DNA of 64,000 nt, taken from the NCBI RefSeq assembly GCF_000316115.1, contig NZ_JH993797.1, forward strand, positions 434,001-498,000, in the 5' to 3' direction. This document shows, one piece after another, positions 38,800-48,407 of the stretch. Within the stretch, counting starts at the first letter, position 1. Every line of letters begins with the position of its first letter. Below the pieces are notes generated by a model. That model ran no database searches. It was not told where the DNA came from and saw only the letters and a program-made list of their open reading frames with translations. A program made the translations under genes and the position numbers. Origin of the DNA: Leptolyngbya sp. PCC 7375. Lineage in GTDB: Bacteria > Cyanobacteriota > Cyanobacteriia > Phormidesmidales > Phormidesmidaceae.

Positions 38800-39458
38800 A
38801 AAAGAGATTCAAATGAATATAGGTGTCTGGGCTAAAAGGCTTTGAACTTATTGGACTATAGTCAACAGCGCAGAGCCAAAGTTGCTGTTGACCAATGCCA
38901 AATCACAATAACCGCTTGACGTGAGCCAAAGAGGCTATTGCTACGACCATCCATACATTTGACTAATCAAGCTTTCCTGGGTGGAAATAGATTGAAAAAA
39001 ATAGACCAGTTGCATAGATACACTCAGTTTCGACAACGAAATAATTTTTTCTATTCGTTCTTATGGTTATATAGCGTTTCTCAGTCACATGAGGTACATT
39101 CTCAGAGCTAAAGCTTGCCAGTAAAAGGACCGGCTGCACCTCACCAGGTTAGGAAACGCTATAAAGATATTCAGGAATAGGAAAAATTACTGGGGCGTTT
39201 TTTCATTAAATTGTTGATGTTCACTAGAATTAATCAGCATATATAGGGATTGATTGGCCCAATTATGCGTTAGACCAGAGCGCTACTGACCAAGACTGGA
39301 TATAACCAATTACAAAATTCATACATGTGAGGTGGTTATCTAATTTTGTTTAAATATAATTTAAATTATTCTGAATGATTTGGAGTGGATGTAGGTAGTC
39401 GCTAATCGCGACCATTATTTACTGACTACACCGAGAATTCAACTCGTCAGGATATGTA
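38800..39458. other. Intergenic region upstream of the chemotaxis operon
   Basis: About 660 AT-rich bases without supported genes. It holds the MITE-like element at 39070-39163 and should contain the operon promoter. Nothing else stands out. Confidence 0.5.
39070..39163. mobile_element. MITE-like element, 94 bp with terminal inverted repeats
   Basis: The ends TATAGCGTTTC and GAAACGCTATA are perfect inverted repeats of 11 bases. Similarity extends inward, with TGAGGTACA matching TGAGGTGCA on the other arm after a diverged stretch. The outer TA at both ends suits TA target duplication, as made by IS630/Tc1-type transposases. There is no coding capacity, so a non-autonomous element is likely. 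Copies elsewhere in the genome would confirm. Confidence 0.6.
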
Positions 39459-40772
39459 TTAGATCCAGATACGCCAGACTAAATAGCCGATGCTCAAACA
39501 CGTAAAGAACAGGCTGGGTGTTAGCCAGGTGGCAGCAACTACAGAATAATGTTGAATTTGGTGACAGCCGCTGTGGAGGGTTAAAAGTGTGTGGTGCAGA
39601 GCGATACAAAGCAGCAGCAACCACAGCCAGGGGATACCAATGGCCACAGGGCTGATCAAGATAAAGATGCCCATGGGCAACAAGGTGGCACCAGCGATAA
39701 ACGTGTCGTCTGACCAACTGCCGTGGCGTCGTAGACAAAGACGGGAAACGGCCAACATCATAATTAAACTTAAAAAAGCGGCAGAACCCGATAGCCAGAA
39801 TGCGCCCAGGGCAATATTGCTGCTGGTTGCTCCTGAGGCAAACTGCAGCATGTAGCCGCCTAAGGTAAAGCTGCTCAGGGCCAGGGTGGCGAGTAAACAG
39901 CCGACGCGCAAAGCCTGGCGTTGATTAAGATGGCTATAAATGGCAGGCAACTCTTCTGCTGGGTTGCTCAGTAGGCCGAAGAGTAATCGATTTAGCTGCC
40001 CCAGTAGGCCCCAGCGCTTAGTGACAATTCTGCGGGAAGGGGTGCTGAGTTTAAAGCGCCGCTGTTTGCGGAGAGCGTGGATGCGATCGCAACTCCGCTG
40101 ATAGCCTTCCAGGTCTCCCTGGGCTTGGTAATACATGGAGGCAGTTTGAAAGTCAGTGGTGGCCTCGTTCCACTCCTGGATATCTTCATAGGCCACTGCC
40201 CGTTGAAAATAGGCTTGGGGATCATCGGGTTCAAGGACAATGGCTTCGGTAAACGCAGCGATCGAGCTCTCCGTATAGCCCAGACGATAGCGCGCCAAAC
40301 CAAGGTAGTAATACGTCTGGGGCAATGTATCTGAAAACTGTAGTAGCCGCTGACAGTCTGCCAGTACCCCGGCATCATCTTCTAAAATGTAGCGCACCTG
40401 AGCCCGTCGTAAATAGGCTTCAGCTAAGTTTGGCTGTAGCTCAATGGCTTGGTCAAAATCTACCAATGCCGCTTTATAATGCCTTGCCAAGGTTTGCTGA
40501 ATGCCCCGCAGATAGAAATCATGGGCTGTTTGGGGGCGAGTGCCATCATATTCAGTGGTGCCTGTGCAGTCATAGCGCTGTCGCCGCACCTGGTCCGTTA
40601 ACACTTCATAGGCCTCATGCAGGGCCCGAAACTTTTCCAGGGCTCTTGGATCGTTTGGGTTTAAGTCGGGGTGATAGCGTCGTGCTAATCGTCGAAACGC
40701 CGCTTTGATTTCCGTTTGAGTGGCATCGGGCGATACCTGTAACCGGGCGTAATAGTCGTCAGGAATGGCCAT
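39459..40772 (-). CDS. DnaJ-domain TPR protein with C-terminal membrane segments
   Basis: About 437 residues from the ATG at 40772. The N-terminal J domain has YYARLQVSPDATQTEIKAAF and the RRYHPDLNPNDPRALEKF loop with an intact HPD, so it can stimulate Hsp70 ATPase. Four or so TPR repeats follow (ALVDFDQAIELQPNLAEAYL, YYYLGLARYRLGYTESSIAA, EDIQEWNEATTDFQ). Then come ~5 hydrophobic segments (ATLALSSFTLGGYMLQFA, IFILISPVAIGIPWLWLLLL), placing the chaperone at a membrane. J-TPR-membrane proteins of this kind are frequent in cyanobacteria. It converges on nothing and stands alone. Confidence 0.88.
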   Translation of the reverse strand: MAIPDDYYARLQVSPDATQTEIKAAFRRLARRYHPDLNPNDPRALEKFRALHEAYEVLTDQVRRQRYDCTGTTEYDGTRPQTAHDFYLRGIQQTLARHYKAALVDFDQAIELQPNLAEAYLRRAQVRYILEDDAGVLADCQRLLQFSDTLPQTYYYLGLARYRLGYTESSIAAFTEAIVLEPDDPQAYFQRAVAYEDIQEWNEATTDFQTASMYYQAQGDLEGYQRSCDRIHALRKQRRFKLSTPSRRIVTKRWGLLGQLNRLLFGLLSNPAEELPAIYSHLNQRQALRVGCLLATLALSSFTLGGYMLQFASGATSSNIALGAFWLSGSAAFLSLIMMLAVSRLCLRRHGSWSDDTFIAGATLLPMGIFILISPVAIGIPWLWLLLLCIALHHTLLTLHSGCHQIQHYSVVAATWLTPSLFFTCLSIGYLVWRIWI

Positions 40773-40856
40773 AGACAACCAAACAAGTGGGATATGGATG
40801 GGGTGATGATGTAGGAGATGGTCTTATTGTAGTCATTTAGTCAGGTGAATCGTAAC

Positions 40857-41041
40857 TCACGACGCAATACTCCCTACTAACGACGCACCATCCCATCCGA
40901 AATTTTGTCCAAACCCGTCGAAGGTCATACCGTTGGGATGCAATGGCAACGGTATTCCATGGAACTTTAGATCGGTCTCTGGGGTAAACCCAGTAGCATG
41001 GTCTCGACCGGTGGCTCCAAGAGAACCCTTGATTGTGCCTA
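40857..41041 (-). pseudogene. Remnant resembling iron-sulfur L-serine dehydratase
   Basis: Immediately after the flavoprotein stop codon, a 60-residue frame reads GTIKGSLGATGRDHATGFTP, then ETDLKFHGIPLPLHPNGMTF. This matches two conserved blocks of L-serine dehydratase (GSL-x-x-TG-x-x-H-x-T and LPLH-x-NGM) brought together by deletion of the region between them. The N-terminus, the cysteine ligands and the rest are missing. Serine dehydratase would complete betaine to glycine to serine to pyruvate, so a former member of this catabolic cluster is plausible. The identification rests on two motifs read by eye. Confidence 0.5.
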
Positions 41042-43456
41042 TAACAATTTCTCGACAACTGTGGCCGCCAGAGCTTCTCCAAAATAGTCTACGGTTACGG
41101 CTGTGCCAGGTGTGGAGTATCCTAACGGCAAATACGCATAAACAACGCATCGACCTAAACTATAGCCATAGCCTGCACTGGTGACATAGCCCAAAACTTT
41201 ACCATCAGCGCCCACAGGTTCCTTGCCCATGACAGTTGCTGCTGGGTTATCCAGAGTTAGATAGCATAGCTTGCGACTAGGATATGCCTGTCGTTGTAAT
41301 AAAGCATTTTTACCGATAAAGGTCTCTTTGTTGGCTCTCACCGCAAACCCTAAACCTGCTTCGTAGGGATCGTATTCAGTGTGAATATCGGTACCCCACA
41401 GCAAAAAGCCCTTTTCTAAACGCAGTGTGTCAAACGCCCCCAGGCCAGCTGCAATGATGCCGTGTTCTTGACCAGATGCCCACAGCATATCCCACAGCCT
41501 TAAGCCTGATTCTGTTAGAGCATAGATTTCCCAACCTTCTTCGCCAACGTAAGAGACTCGCGATGCAAGCACAGGAATAGTGCCCACATAGAATGAGCGA
41601 TTGGTAAAGAACCCAAAGGCTGGTTTTGAAACATCGACTTGGGTAAGAGACTGTAGGAGCACCTCAGCTTTTGGCCCCCATAAACCAACACAGCAATAGC
41701 TAGATGACACATCCACAATTTGAACAGAGTTGTCCATAGGCAAATGGGCCCTCATCCAGGCTAGGTCGTGACCGTGAACAGAGGCACCGGTAATCACCCA
41801 GTATTTCTGAGGTCCCAGTCGGCTAACGGTAAGGTCGCACATGATACCGCCATTGGTATCGAGCATGGCAGTGTAGATCACTTTGCCCACAGGTTTATCG
41901 ATGTTGTTGGCGCAGAGATTTTGTAGGTAGGGGACCACGCCGGGGCCAGTGATTTCAAATTTGGCAAAGGGAGTGAGGTCGTAAAGGGCGATGCGATCGC
42001 GAGTTGCCAAATGCTCAGCCGCCTGAATCGGCGACCAGTTTTTAGCTTCCCAACCTTGACGGGGCGGAATGGAATACGCCTCTAACAGGTTGGCATTCGC
42101 CTCAAAATACTGGGGCCTCTCCCAGCCTGCGCTAACCACAAACTGTGCCCCTAAGTCTTGCAACCGTGGATAAAAAGGACTGACCCGCAAGCCACGCGAG
42201 TGGGTCTGCTGGTCCAGTGGGTGAATAATGTCATAGACCTCGTCATACTGCTGTGCCCCAGCTTTGAGCACATAGTCTGCGCTCTTACACACAGCTGGGA
42301 AGCGGTGAATATCCATTTCGTGGAGGTCGAAGCTAGTCACGCCACTTGTCATCAGCTCTGCCACCATTTTGCCAACGCCGCCGCCATGGGTTACCCATAC
42401 GGCCTCTGCCACCCAAAAACCTTGGGTTGTAGCAGATTCACCCACAACAGACCCGCCATCAGGGGTAAAGGAAAACATGCCGTTAATCTTGTCGGTCAAG
42501 TCTGCATGGGCAACAGCTGGAAACAACTCCCTGGTCGACTCCCAGGCTGGGGTAAAGTGCTTTTCCGTAAACGGCATAACAGAGGGCATCACTGGAGCCT
42601 CTGCATAGGGCAAAATGTTGTCTGGGTCCACCAGCAGCGGCTCATGCTGGTAAGAGCCAATGCCCCAGCAGTCTTGATGCTGTCGGAAGTACATGGCATG
42701 ATCCTGGTGCCGCACAATGGGCATGGCAATTTCTTCAGTCTCATTTGCCAACCCAGGGATAGGGCCTGTTTTTACATACTGGTGTTGGACAGGGGTGAGG
42801 GGGATAATCTCACCCACCATGCGGCCAATTCTAGGCCCCCAAATGCCAGCACAAACCAGCACGTTATCTGTTTCAATGCGACCTTTATCGGTAACAACCG
42901 CCTGCACCTGGCCACCGACCACTTCAATATCCGTGACCATGGTCTCGCCATAAAAATCTGCAGCATCTACAGCTCCATTAGCCAACGCTTCAGCTGCTCG
43001 CAAAGCGTTGGCGATACCGTCCGTTGGCACATAGTAGCCGCCTAGAATTTTAGTCTCATCTATGGGGGGAACCTTTGTCTTTATTTCAGCTGGAGTCAAC
43101 AGACAGGCCCCGTCCAGCCCCCAGGATTTTACCCAGCCCAATTTACGTTTCAGGTCCTGCACACGAGCCTCGGTGTAGGCAACTTCAATCCCCCCCACAG
43201 CATAATAGGCTGGCCCTTCATCGGTACTGAGCTGGCTATAGAGTTCAGCCGTATACTTGGCCAACAGCGTCATGGTTCTAGAAGCATTTGTCTGAAATAC
43301 CAGACCCGGTGCATGGGATGTTGATCCACCGGTGGCAAACAGGGGTCCCTGTTCCACTACAACAATATTGTGCCAACCCAATTTGGCCAGGTGATAGGCA
43401 GTGCTACAGCCGACAATACCCGCACCAATAATGACGACAGACGCATTTGTTTTCAT
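41039..43456 (-). CDS. Dimethylglycine/sarcosine dehydrogenase-like FAD enzyme with GcvT domain
   Basis: About 805 residues. An N-terminal FAD domain (VVIIGAGIVGCSTAYHLAKL, VVEQGPLFATGGSTSHAPGL) with the family SxHAPG turn is followed by the oxidase fold. The C-terminal half is a GcvT-like folate domain (WSPIQAAEHLATRDRIALYD, VPYLQNLCANNIDKPVGKVI, GLGAFDTLRLEKGFLLWGTD). It oxidatively demethylates dimethylglycine or sarcosine, passing the methyl carbon to tetrahydrofolate. The start was placed at 43456 because GGGAG lies about 7 bases upstream; an ATG at 43462 overlapping the preceding stop codon is also possible. It directly follows the disrupted Rieske gene. Confidence 0.88.
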   Translation of the reverse strand: MKTNASVVIIGAGIVGCSTAYHLAKLGWHNIVVVEQGPLFATGGSTSHAPGLVFQTNASRTMTLLAKYTAELYSQLSTDEGPAYYAVGGIEVAYTEARVQDLKRKLGWVKSWGLDGACLLTPAEIKTKVPPIDETKILGGYYVPTDGIANALRAAEALANGAVDAADFYGETMVTDIEVVGGQVQAVVTDKGRIETDNVLVCAGIWGPRIGRMVGEIIPLTPVQHQYVKTGPIPGLANETEEIAMPIVRHQDHAMYFRQHQDCWGIGSYQHEPLLVDPDNILPYAEAPVMPSVMPFTEKHFTPAWESTRELFPAVAHADLTDKINGMFSFTPDGGSVVGESATTQGFWVAEAVWVTHGGGVGKMVAELMTSGVTSFDLHEMDIHRFPAVCKSADYVLKAGAQQYDEVYDIIHPLDQQTHSRGLRVSPFYPRLQDLGAQFVVSAGWERPQYFEANANLLEAYSIPPRQGWEAKNWSPIQAAEHLATRDRIALYDLTPFAKFEITGPGVVPYLQNLCANNIDKPVGKVIYTAMLDTNGGIMCDLTVSRLGPQKYWVITGASVHGHDLAWMRAHLPMDNSVQIVDVSSSYCCVGLWGPKAEVLLQSLTQVDVSKPAFGFFTNRSFYVGTIPVLASRVSYVGEEGWEIYALTESGLRLWDMLWASGQEHGIIAAGLGAFDTLRLEKGFLLWGTDIHTEYDPYEAGLGFAVRANKETFIGKNALLQRQAYPSRKLCYLTLDNPAATVMGKEPVGADGKVLGYVTSAGYGYSLGRCVVYAYLPLGYSTPGTAVTVDYFGEALAATVVEKLL

Positions 43457-44017
43457 AATCATTCTCCCACCGCCTGGGCAATTTCCTGTTGAAACCGATA
43501 TACCGTTTGTTCTAGTGCAGGCGAGAAACATCCCCCATCAAAACCAGGCGATCGCCGACCTACCTGCATCCGTTCAATCATCTCGATATCTTCGTCGTTG
43601 GTCACCTGCCACAGATCAATGGGCAAGTGGCGTAACATCTTGTGATCTGGAGTCATGGCAGCGTCTCCCACAAAGTAGAAAACCATTCGCTCTGCTGACG
43701 TGTCAGGACCCAGGGGATTAACCAGAAATACTAAGAAATAATCAGGATGGACACCCAGCATGAGATTGGGAAAGACGGTAATGTACTCAGCAACGGTTTG
43801 TTTTTTCAAGGCGTCTAAGTTGGGGAATGTCGGTAACGAATGCCCATCAATCAAGCCACTCCGATACAGCAAGCTACCTTGCCTCCCATGGGGGCCGCCT
43901 ACCTCAAAGTTAAAATGGTCTTCCATGCGGGAACAGCTGTTGAGAGAAGGATGAACCCAGGTTAAGTGATAGCTTTCAGAAAAGTTTTCTACCGCCAGTT
44001 TCCAGTTAGCATTGCAC

Positions 44018-45332
44018 CTGACTGCCTGACACAAATCCTGTAACCCAGAATCCATAAGGATCGACAAGGAAATGGGCAGAGGGCATGCAAAGCTGAAGAT
44101 ACCAAACCATCAGCGTGATATGCATGTCAGCCTCTACCCAACTGTATGATCAATTGTTGCCCTTCCTGCGTCAACATAGCCGTTACAAAGACCTCCGGCA
44201 TCTGAAAACACTGGCTTGGATGGTCAGTGCCCTGATCTGTAGTGGCCAACTCAGCCTCCCCGCTTGGGAACCCTACGTCCCCAGTCGGGCGACTCAGGCC
44301 CAGAGCTTTGAACGTCGGTGGCATCGCTTTTTCATCAACCGATTCATTGATGTCAAGGGGTTGTATCTGCCGCTGGTGTTGTTAGCGCTCACCAACTGGC
44401 GGGCTCATCGACTCTATCTAGCATTGGATACGACCATGCTGTGGAATCGCTATTGTATGATTCACCTGTCGGTTGTGTGTTGTGGACGAGCGGTACCACT
44501 TCTATGGCGGGTATTAGAGCATGAAAGTGCCATGGTTGCGTTCGATGAATATCGACCCTTGTTACGGCGTGCCCGTTGGCTGTTGCGTCGGCATCCCAAC
44601 ACGATGTTGTTAGCTGACCGAGGGTTTGCCAACCATGACCTCATGAGTTGGTTGCAAGCGAGTGGTTGGCACTATTGTTTGCGCATTGCGTGTGATGTTC
44701 ATCTCCACGGCCCATGCCGTCATCCCATTGAAGTACAAGCGCTGTGGCCTCCCAAAGGAGAAGCCACTCTCTATGAGAACGTGGGGCTCTGGCAAGATGG
44801 TGAGCATCGATGTAATTTAGTCTTGGCAACCGTGCGAGGGACGAAGGAATCCTGGGCGGTGATTACGGATGAATCACCGAGTCTACAAACGTTGTGGCAA
44901 TATGCCTTGCGGTTTCGGGTTGAGGAGTTGTTTTTAGATAGCAAATCAGGAGCCTTTGAACTCGAAGACTCTCGCATTCGATCCGCTCAAGCTCTAGAGC
45001 GTCTCTATTTGGTGGCCGCCATTGCCTTGTTATACGGCACCACTCAAGGCATGGCGGTGCAGTGTGAAGGCTTACGTCAACAGGTGGATACCCATTGGAG
45101 ACGAGGGCTCAGCTATCTCAAAATTGGCTTACGGTGGCTCAAGGGAGTCGTTCACAAAGGTCGGACTCTTCTGAAACCAGTCCCCTTATTGCCCAAAGAC
45201 CCAGACCCTTGTTTTGCGTCCAACAAGGCTGAGCAACGTTACTATGACCTGATTTGGTTTTCCCGTATTCGGTCAATACGATGTCGGACTTGAGATATTA
45301 ATGGGGGCATCTGAGATGTGTCAGTCAGTCAG
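44018..45332 (+). mobile_element. Complete IS4-like insertion sequence, 1315 bp
   Basis: Terminal inverted repeats CTGACTGCCTGACACA (left, 44018) and, on the other strand at the right end, CTGACTGACTGACACA match at 15 of 16 bases. Identical 9-bp direct repeats GCATTGCAC flank it (44009-44017 and 45333-45341), the expected target-site duplication. One transposase gene fills it. Complete ends, intact transposase and perfect duplication indicate a recent insertion. Confidence 0.92.
44124..45293 (+). CDS. IS4-family DDE transposase
   Basis: About 389 residues; a GTG at 44115 is an alternative start. Catalytic residues: first Asp in YLALDTTMLW, second in MLLADRGFANHDL, and the Y-x2-R-x3-E-x6-K signature of IS4 enzymes in YALRFRVEELFLDSKSGAFE. 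The N-terminus (KDLRHLKTLAWMVSALI) is the helical DNA-binding region. The gene is intact, with no frameshift. It is oriented opposite to the Rieske gene it disrupts. Confidence 0.92.
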   Translation: MSASTQLYDQLLPFLRQHSRYKDLRHLKTLAWMVSALICSGQLSLPAWEPYVPSRATQAQSFERRWHRFFINRFIDVKGLYLPLVLLALTNWRAHRLYLALDTTMLWNRYCMIHLSVVCCGRAVPLLWRVLEHESAMVAFDEYRPLLRRARWLLRRHPNTMLLADRGFANHDLMSWLQASGWHYCLRIACDVHLHGPCRHPIEVQALWPPKGEATLYENVGLWQDGEHRCNLVLATVRGTKESWAVITDESPSLQTLWQYALRFRVEELFLDSKSGAFELEDSRIRSAQALERLYLVAAIALLYGTTQGMAVQCEGLRQQVDTHWRRGLSYLKIGLRWLKGVVHKGRTLLKPVPLLPKDPDPCFASNKAEQRYYDLIWFSRIRSIRCRT

Positions 45333-45997
45333 GCATTGCACTCCAGTCCAATTTCCCGTGACTCTCGCCTGAGCAGACTGAGGTCATAGTCAGCCCAACG
45401 GGCAATCACCGGTTGCAGGTACTCTGTCAACGGTGGTGCATCCTCTGATAGATTGACAAAAACTAGATCTAGCCACTGTTCACACCGGATAGGAATAAGA
45501 CCTTTGCGATCGCGATCAAACCCACGATAAGAATCCTGATGGTAGCCACCAAAATGAGGCGTGCCATTGAGGGTCCCATCCAACCTGTAGGTCCAGGAAT
45601 GGTAAGGACATTGAATGCGACCAGTCACGTTGCAGGGCTGCTCAATCAGCTGTAGCCCTCGGTGACGGCAGATGTTGTGGAAGGCTCGCAGAGGTGGGGG
45701 CTCGGTATGATGGGAATGGTTGCGATCGCGCACCAACACAATCGGGATACCGGCCACGTCCGTTGGATAAACATCCCCCGGATTAGCCACATCTGAGGCC
45801 AAACCAACACAGACCCAATATTGGCTAAAGACCGTCTGACGCTCTTGCTCCAGATAGTGAGAAGAGATATAAGCATCCGCTGGTAGACCCCCTCTGTAGG
45901 TCCCTAAGGATGTCATGGGTGAATCTAAAGATATGCCTGGCTCTTGCAGCTCGACAGCATCGCAAACGGGTTTCGAAACGACACGGGGGGGATTCAT

Positions 45998-46541
45998 ACT
46001 CTGCCTCAATTGTCATGGACCCTGCCTAGATCAGTGACCGTCAAACTTAATAATTTTTAGTCTGTAAATCACAAATCCGAACTTGTAATTACAAGTCTTG
46101 AAAATAGAAAATATGGATTGATTTTTCGATTCAGACTGTCGTATTTTTAACAATTTTTAGATTCTTTCTAGAAATTTTTGTTCAGAATCTGATCCATAAT
46201 CAAAGCTCAAAATTTTATTAAGATCCTCTGCATGACTCTCTATAAAAGGACACTAGCCCTCTAAAATTCCTAGGGATGTTTGATTTGAATCCAGGTTATC
46301 TAATCAAAATATTTTCAAGATCTTCAGACATCTGGATCGTTAACCTACACAGTTTAAACATCCTCTAGCAGTCAAATTTCAATCAGCAATCTATGACATT
46401 CAAAACATGTAGTGACAACTGTATAGATGAAGACAGAGGCTTAATAATGTGCCCTTTATCGTGAAGCTAACGTCGAAATCTGATGATGCGCTGCTGCCTT
46501 TAAGAACATCATTGCTGATCGTAATTCATGAATTTTTTCTT
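45998..46541. promoter_or_regulatory. Divergent AT-rich region between Rieske and BCCT genes
   Basis: About 540 very AT-rich bases between genes transcribed outward. Promoters for both the catabolic operon and the transporter should lie here. No gene is supported. Confidence 0.5.
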
Positions 46542-46563
46542 AGAGCACATAGCTATGTGCTCT
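46542..46563. promoter_or_regulatory. Perfect 22-bp palindrome upstream of the BCCT transporter gene
   Basis: AGAGCACATAG and CTATGTGCTCT abut without a loop, ending 22 bases before the BCCT start codon. The length and symmetry suit a dimeric repressor operator, perhaps for the GntR-type regulator encoded at 49661-50443. It could also form a hairpin in the mRNA leader. Confidence 0.5.
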
Positions 46564-46585
46564 ATCCATTGGAGTAGTACTACTT

Positions 46586-48259
46586 ATGACCCATCAAAAA
46601 CCTGGTGCTCAAGGGTTCCTGCCCTTGAGCACCCCGAGGTCGCATCGAAGTCGTCGTCAGCCTGGCGATCGCAACGTCACTGGCTATGGCTTTGATTTTC
46701 ATCCAGAGGTATTTCTAGTTTCCGCTGGTCTCATTGTGTTGTTTGTGCTGGTGACCCTAATCTTTCGCGAGCCTGCCAAGACTGTTTTTGGAGACATTCA
46801 AACCTTTATTGCGGAGGCGATGGGCTGGTTTTTAATCTTGTCCGTCAGCATTTATCTAGGGGTGGCAATTCTTCTTGCCTTTAGTAAATTTGGCAGAATT
46901 CGTTTAGGCGGCCAAAACGCTAAACCTGAGTTTCCCACCTTTGCCTGGATTGCCATGTTAATCAGTGCGGGCATGGGAATTGGCCTGATGTTTTGGAGCG
47001 TGGCTGAGCCCATCTACCACTTCCAGGATCCGCCCGCGCTCATTGGTGCCATTGAACCCTTGTCTCAAGATGCGGCCCAACAGGCCCTGGGGATTACCTT
47101 TTTCCACTGGGGTCTGCATGCCTGGGGTATCTATGCCATTGTGGGGTTGTCCTTGGGCTTTTTTGCTTATACCTGGGGGCTACCTTTAACCATTCGTTCG
47201 GTGTTTTATCCCATTTTGGGCGATCGTATTTACGGATGGGGTGGCAACGTCATTGATATCCTGGCCGTCGCTTCTACTCTTTTTGGATTAGCGACCTCCC
47301 TAGGATTTGGTGTCCAACAGGTTAATGCAGGCTTTAACTTTCTGGTGGGTCTACCCATCAGCACGCCCATCCAGATCGGTTTAATTGCCATTATTACGGG
47401 GTTTGCCACAGCGTCAGTTGTTTCTGGTTTAGACGCCGGTGTGCGCCGCTTGAGTGAACTCAATATGATTTTGGCGGCCATCTTTATGGCCTTTGTATTG
47501 TTGGTGGGTCCCACCTTGTTTATTTTTGGTTCCTTTGTTCAGGTTGTTGGCTACTATGCGGCCTCCTTGCCCACCCTCAGCTTTTGGACGGAAACCTTTG
47601 AGGGAACGGCCTGGCAGAATAGTTGGACCGTATTCTACTGGGGGTGGTGGATTTCCTGGTCTCCTTTTGTGGGTATTTTTATCGCCCGTGTTTCTAAGGG
47701 ACGTACGGTGCGTGAGTTTATCTTAGGCGTGTTGCTGCTGCCGACAACGCTGACATTTCTGTGGATGTCGGTATTTGGTGGAACAGCCATGTCGATGGAG
47801 TTGGGTGAACTATCAGGCACCATCAGCAATGCGGTTAGTGAAAATGTGGCCACGGCTTTATTTGTCATGTTGCAACAGCTGCCCCTAACGGCGATCACGT
47901 CCTTTGTGGGGATTTTGTTGTTGGTGGTTTTCTTTGTGACCTCGTCGGATTCTGGCTCTTTAGTCGTTGATAGTTTGACGTCTGGTGGAAAGTTAGACTC
48001 ACCTGTACCGCAACGGGTGTTTTGGGCGGTAATAGAAGGTGTTGTTGCTGCGGTGCTGTTGTTAGGAGGTGGTCTACAGGCATTGCAAACGGCATCCATT
48101 GCGACGGGGTTACCGTTTGCGGTTGTGTTGTTGGTGATGTGTTTCAGCTTGTATAGGGGGTTAAGTCAGGAGTTGGCAATGATTGAGGGGAAAGAGTTAC
48201 AGATGGCTAAAGAGAAAGAGTTGCAGATGGCTGAAGGAGTTGTTGAGGAAGCGGTTTAG
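46586..48259 (+). CDS. BCCT-family betaine/carnitine/choline transporter
   Basis: 557 residues with about twelve membrane segments. The family core is clear: FAWIAMLISAGMGIGLMFWS (glycine stretch in helix 3), HWGLHAWGIYAIVGLSLGFF and the Trp-rich helix 8 motif FYWGWWISWSPFVG, followed by RVSKGRTVREFILGVL. It would import a quaternary amine by sodium or proton symport. The C-terminus ends in a short repeat (GKELQMAKEKELQMAEGVVE), possibly an osmosensing tail. It is transcribed away from the Rieske/dehydrogenase operon and toward a sarcosine oxidase, consistent with supplying substrate for betaine catabolism. Confidence 0.92.
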   Translation: MTHQKPGAQGFLPLSTPRSHRSRRQPGDRNVTGYGFDFHPEVFLVSAGLIVLFVLVTLIFREPAKTVFGDIQTFIAEAMGWFLILSVSIYLGVAILLAFSKFGRIRLGGQNAKPEFPTFAWIAMLISAGMGIGLMFWSVAEPIYHFQDPPALIGAIEPLSQDAAQQALGITFFHWGLHAWGIYAIVGLSLGFFAYTWGLPLTIRSVFYPILGDRIYGWGGNVIDILAVASTLFGLATSLGFGVQQVNAGFNFLVGLPISTPIQIGLIAIITGFATASVVSGLDAGVRRLSELNMILAAIFMAFVLLVGPTLFIFGSFVQVVGYYAASLPTLSFWTETFEGTAWQNSWTVFYWGWWISWSPFVGIFIARVSKGRTVREFILGVLLLPTTLTFLWMSVFGGTAMSMELGELSGTISNAVSENVATALFVMLQQLPLTAITSFVGILLLVVFFVTSSDSGSLVVDSLTSGGKLDSPVPQRVFWAVIEGVVAAVLLLGGGLQALQTASIATGLPFAVVLLVMCFSLYRGLSQELAMIEGKELQMAKEKELQMAEGVVEEAV

Positions 48260-48376
48260 GAGGGGTGGGTTTGAAGTGGGGTGAGTTGCTCAGGGCTTTC
48301 TTCCTTTTCAGAAGCATCTGAGCTATCCCATTTAGGCCCACTGGGGTTTACCCTCCTTCTGTGGAGACCTCAACAT

Positions 48377-48398
48377 GTGGGGACCTCAACGTCCCCAC
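48377..48398 (+). terminator. Hairpin between BCCT and sarcosine oxidase genes
   Basis: GTGGGGAC and GTCCCCAC form an 8-bp stem with a 6-base loop. No T run follows, so it may be an mRNA stabiliser or attenuator rather than an intrinsic terminator. Confidence 0.4.
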
Positions 48399-48407
48399 GT
48401 ATTCAAA

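Larger units (their letters stand above)
43459..45997 (-). pseudogene. Rieske oxygenase alpha subunit (GbcA-like), split by an IS4-like element
   Basis: The 5' part (45997 to 45342) encodes the Rieske iron-sulfur domain: CRHRG and CPYHSW ligands. The 3' part (44017 to 43459) encodes the mononuclear iron domain: NFSESYHLTWVHPSL. The frame is cut after a Glu-Cys-Asn-Ala codon run that exists twice because of the 9-bp target duplication. Removing the element and one copy restores one ~408-residue frame with no other lesion. Context (dimethylglycine dehydrogenase, BCCT transporter, sarcosine oxidase) points to glycine-betaine monooxygenase, GbcA type, though a related quaternary amine such as carnitine cannot be excluded. 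No reductase partner (GbcB) is seen in the window. Confidence 0.85.

Noticed and set aside
40933..41184. Plus-strand frame of 83 codons
   Set aside because: It is antisense to the flavoprotein 3' end and the serine-dehydratase-like remnant.
42158..43045. Plus-strand open frame of 295 codons
   Set aside because: Entirely antisense to the dimethylglycine-dehydrogenase-like gene; rich in Cys and His, with no family motif.
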